Shown here in pieces: positions 12,747 to 14,414 of a stretch of DNA of 14,414 bases (positions within the stretch are counted from its first letter, which is position 1; each line of letters opens with the position of its first letter). The notes under the pieces were generated by a model that was not told the DNA's origin, made no database searches, and was given only the letters and a program-made list of their open reading frames with translations. Source of the stretch: JBEKDJ01 sp050014415. GTDB lineage: Bacteria > Desulfobacterota > BSN033 > UBA1163. Position numbers and translations under genes: made by a program. Location: the NCBI GenBank assembly GCA_050014415.1, contig JBEKDJ010000101.1, positions 1-14,414 of the forward strand. Reading direction: 5' to 3'.

Positions 12747-14195
12747 ATGAATGAACCCCGCACAGAGACAGACATTGTCGTAATCGGTTCCGGCGCTTCA
12801 GGTCTTGCCGCTGCCGTGACTGCAGCGGAAGAAGGGGTCAGAGTTACTCTTTTCGAGAAGCAGGCATCCCTCGGAGGAACATCTAACTTCTTTAATGGCA
12901 TGTTCGCCGTGGAAAGCGCCATGCAGGCGGAACAGTATATCACCTATTCGCGGGATCAGGCCTTCAGGAACATCATGGAGTACAGCCACTGGCGGACAAA
13001 TGGCGCACTAGTGAGGGTTTTCGTGGACAAGTCAGCCGACACGATCCGGTGGTTGCAGGATTATGGCGTAGGATTCCCCCAGGTGACCATCAACATGCCA
13101 GATGCCCCTCGTACCTACCACATTATCAAAGGAGGGGGCGAAGCGGTCGTGAAAGCCCTTGCCTCCCGGGCAAAGGAAAAGGGCGTTTCAATCAGACTCG
13201 GTACCCCCATAAAGAGAATATTGAAGGACAGCACCCGAATCGTGGGGGTTGTAGCCGAAGTTGACGGGGAGGATATTCAGGTGGCCTGCCAGGCGGTCAT
13301 TATCGCGAGTGGTGGGTATGCCAACAATAAGGAATGGATCAAGAAATACACCGGCCTCGATCTGGGTGACACTGTATTCTCCGTTGGTAATGTGGATAAG
13401 ATGGGGGACGGGATTCGCATGGCCTGGGAGATGGGCGCAGGAGCGGAAGGGATGGGCGTGCTGCAGATCTTACGGGCGGGTCCCTTCGGACCTGAGTTCC
13501 CGTTCATGAACGTAGTTGAGGCAGCCGCTATCCAGCCGATTTTATGGGTTAATCACTTGGGTGAACGCTTTTGTGATGAGGGTATTGCCTACTACGACAC
13601 CTCGGCTGGTAATGCCAACGCACGGTACAAGAAGGGATACACCTTCTGTGTCTTTGATGACAGTATCAAGAAGCGCTTCATGGAAAAGGGCATAAGCCAC
13701 AGTGTGGCTCAGGTCTATCTGCCGGGCTACAGATTAGCAAGCCTGGATGAGGAACTGCAGCGCCAGCTTGCGCAGAACACCGCAGAGCTTTTTGTAGCAG
13801 ATTCCATAGACGTATTGGCAGAGAAAACCGGTGTCAATCCATCGGTGTTGAAGGCTACCGTTGCGCAGTACAACGGTTTCTGCGAGAAAGGGCACGACGA
13901 CCTTTTTGCAAAAGACCCTCAATATCTTATTCCGTTAAAGGGACCCCGATTCTATGCAGTTAAGGCACGCACCGTCTTTATAGGAACCCTTGGTGGGATC
14001 AGGATCAACCGTAAGACGGAGGCAGTCGACCAATACGATGTGGCAATTCCCGGCCTCTATGCGGTGGGGAATGATGCCGGTGGTGTCCATGCAGGCAGTT
14101 ACTGCATGAGAGATTCTTCCGGTGCATCGTCTGCATTTGCGGTTAATTCGGGACGTATGGCAGGTGAAAATGCGGCAAGATATCTGAAAGGATAG
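12747..14195 (+). CDS. Cytoplasmic FAD-dependent reductase, fumarate reductase flavoprotein type
   Basis: The 482-aa product has no signal peptide. It begins with an FAD-binding fold (DIVVIGSGASG, glycines 14, 16, 19; ribose acid Glu37), followed by LGGTSNFFNG, IIKGGGEAVVKAL, ASGGYANN, GERFCDE (272-278) and the C-terminal FAVNSG-RMAGENAA segment. It belongs to the same PF00890 family as the exported flavoprotein but is shorter and has diverged strongly. By eye, the fumarate-reductase proton-donor Arg aligns with Tyr282, and the His of the usual TPGVHHT-GG motif is absent (TVFIGTLGG), so fumarate reduction is unlikely. It may reduce or introduce a C=C next to a carbonyl, as ketosteroid-type dehydrogenases do. 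GGAGGAGG precedes; ATG 12739 gives only MTQ, so ATG 12747 is the start. Confidence 0.88.
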   Translation: MNEPRTETDIVVIGSGASGLAAAVTAAEEGVRVTLFEKQASLGGTSNFFNGMFAVESAMQAEQYITYSRDQAFRNIMEYSHWRTNGALVRVFVDKSADTIRWLQDYGVGFPQVTINMPDAPRTYHIIKGGGEAVVKALASRAKEKGVSIRLGTPIKRILKDSTRIVGVVAEVDGEDIQVACQAVIIASGGYANNKEWIKKYTGLDLGDTVFSVGNVDKMGDGIRMAWEMGAGAEGMGVLQILRAGPFGPEFPFMNVVEAAAIQPILWVNHLGERFCDEGIAYYDTSAGNANARYKKGYTFCVFDDSIKKRFMEKGISHSVAQVYLPGYRLASLDEELQRQLAQNTAELFVADSIDVLAEKTGVNPSVLKATVAQYNGFCEKGHDDLFAKDPQYLIPLKGPRFYAVKARTVFIGTLGGIRINRKTEAVDQYDVAIPGLYAVGNDAGGVHAGSYCMRDSSGASSAFAVNSGRMAGENAARYLKG

Positions 14196-14343
14196 TCGTT
14201 CAATGGGAGTAGTTGCTGGCCATGCATGAAAGTCTTACGCCAGGAAACGACAGAATCGGTCGGACGCGTCATAGCAACGGCGGCTCCTATGGCGCACACA
14301 ACAAAGACCTCCGGGATCTGGATTTGAGCGGGGTAGGGAGAAT

Positions 14344-14414
14344 ATGAACAATCATATGGATGCTCCGGAGGAAAGAAAGCACGTCCTGGAGGAGATTTCC
14401 GAGAGGATAAAGCA
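14344..14414 (+). CDS. N-terminus of a second regulator, probably XRE-family (cut by window end)
   Basis: ATG 14344 follows GGGAG and encodes MNNHMDAPEERKHVLEEISE and then RIK up to the window edge. The XRE-cupin regulator at 6717 begins similarly (EKEAEYIWEEISSKIKYLRR), with an acidic helix then EEIS-(R/K)IK just before the helix-turn-helix. That resemblance and the position at the end of the enzyme cluster suggest a paralogous XRE-cupin regulator. ATG 14356 is an alternative start. Only 23 codons are visible. Confidence 0.5.
   Translation, partial: MNNHMDAPEERKHVLEEISERIK

Noticed and set aside
14172..14182. GGCAAGATAT at the end of the cytoplasmic flavoprotein gene, as a fourth repeat copy
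   Set aside because: It lies in coding sequence, and the TGAA-ATCA box is not found 50-51 bases upstream; a chance match.
14222..14347. 41-codon frame whose TGA overlaps the ATG of the last regulator
   Set aside because: The ATGA overlap is suggestive, but there is no ribosome-binding site and no recognisable protein; a second frame from 14226 is equally plausible, so neither is supported.
1..14414. CRISPR array, tRNA or rRNA gene
   Set aside because: No regularly spaced identical repeats, cloverleaf or rRNA segments were seen on reading through the window; a formal scan was not possible.

Overview
The window reads as an accessory stretch of an anaerobic, respiring or syntrophic bacterium, most likely of the former Deltaproteobacteria (a Syntrophorhabdus-like or similar Desulfobacterota genome). 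Grounds: a Tat-exported fumarate-reductase-type flavoprotein next to a tetraheme cytochrome c, a phenol-degradation-type outer-membrane protein, a multi-gene oxidoreductase/aldolase cluster, a group II intron end, and sigma-54-like motifs. The taxonomic call is inference; no rRNA or tRNA gene is visible.

Left part (1-3236) is a gene graveyard with two recognisable genes. It opens with the 3' end of a group II intron (domains V and VI). Next comes an outer-membrane 'MetA-pathway of phenol degradation' type protein whose signal peptide is cut by an in-frame TGA, then a Tat-exported nitroreductase on the minus strand. After that lie a frameshifted IS110-type transposase start and a short relic resembling the C-terminus of a serine/glycine hydroxymethyltransferase.

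Centre (3237-5518) is an electron-transfer pair: a 600-aa Tat-signal FAD-dependent reductase and a 126-aa periplasmic cytochrome with four heme-binding motifs. Together they resemble a split flavocytochrome c. A strong intrinsic terminator sits between them. From 5519 to 6716 is a second graveyard, with an ABC-transporter substrate-binding protein fragment and a minus-strand SnoaL-like relic.

Right part (6717-14414) is a compact, same-strand catabolic-looking cluster. In order: an XRE-cupin regulator with its own promoter and an overlapping palindromic operator, a zinc alcohol dehydrogenase, an HpcH/HpaI aldolase, a flavoprotein C-terminal relic, an MBL-fold lactonase-like hydrolase, two tandem SDR dehydrogenases, a short relic that may be a KDPG-aldolase start, a cupin protein, and a cytoplasmic FAD-dependent reductase. 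The start of a second regulator, probably XRE-cupin, is cut by the window end. Together the enzymes suggest oxidation of an alcohol or hydroxy acid, lactone opening, retro-aldol cleavage and reduction or dehydrogenation next to a carbonyl. The substrate cannot be read from sequence.

The most unusual signal is a degenerate element of about 110 bp present three times (near 1323, 2609 and 5758). It has two conserved boxes a constant 50-51 bases apart; the second resembles a sigma-54 -24/-12 promoter and the best copy has an upstream palindrome. All three copies lie beside gene relics or in gene-free DNA, so they look like orphaned promoter regions.
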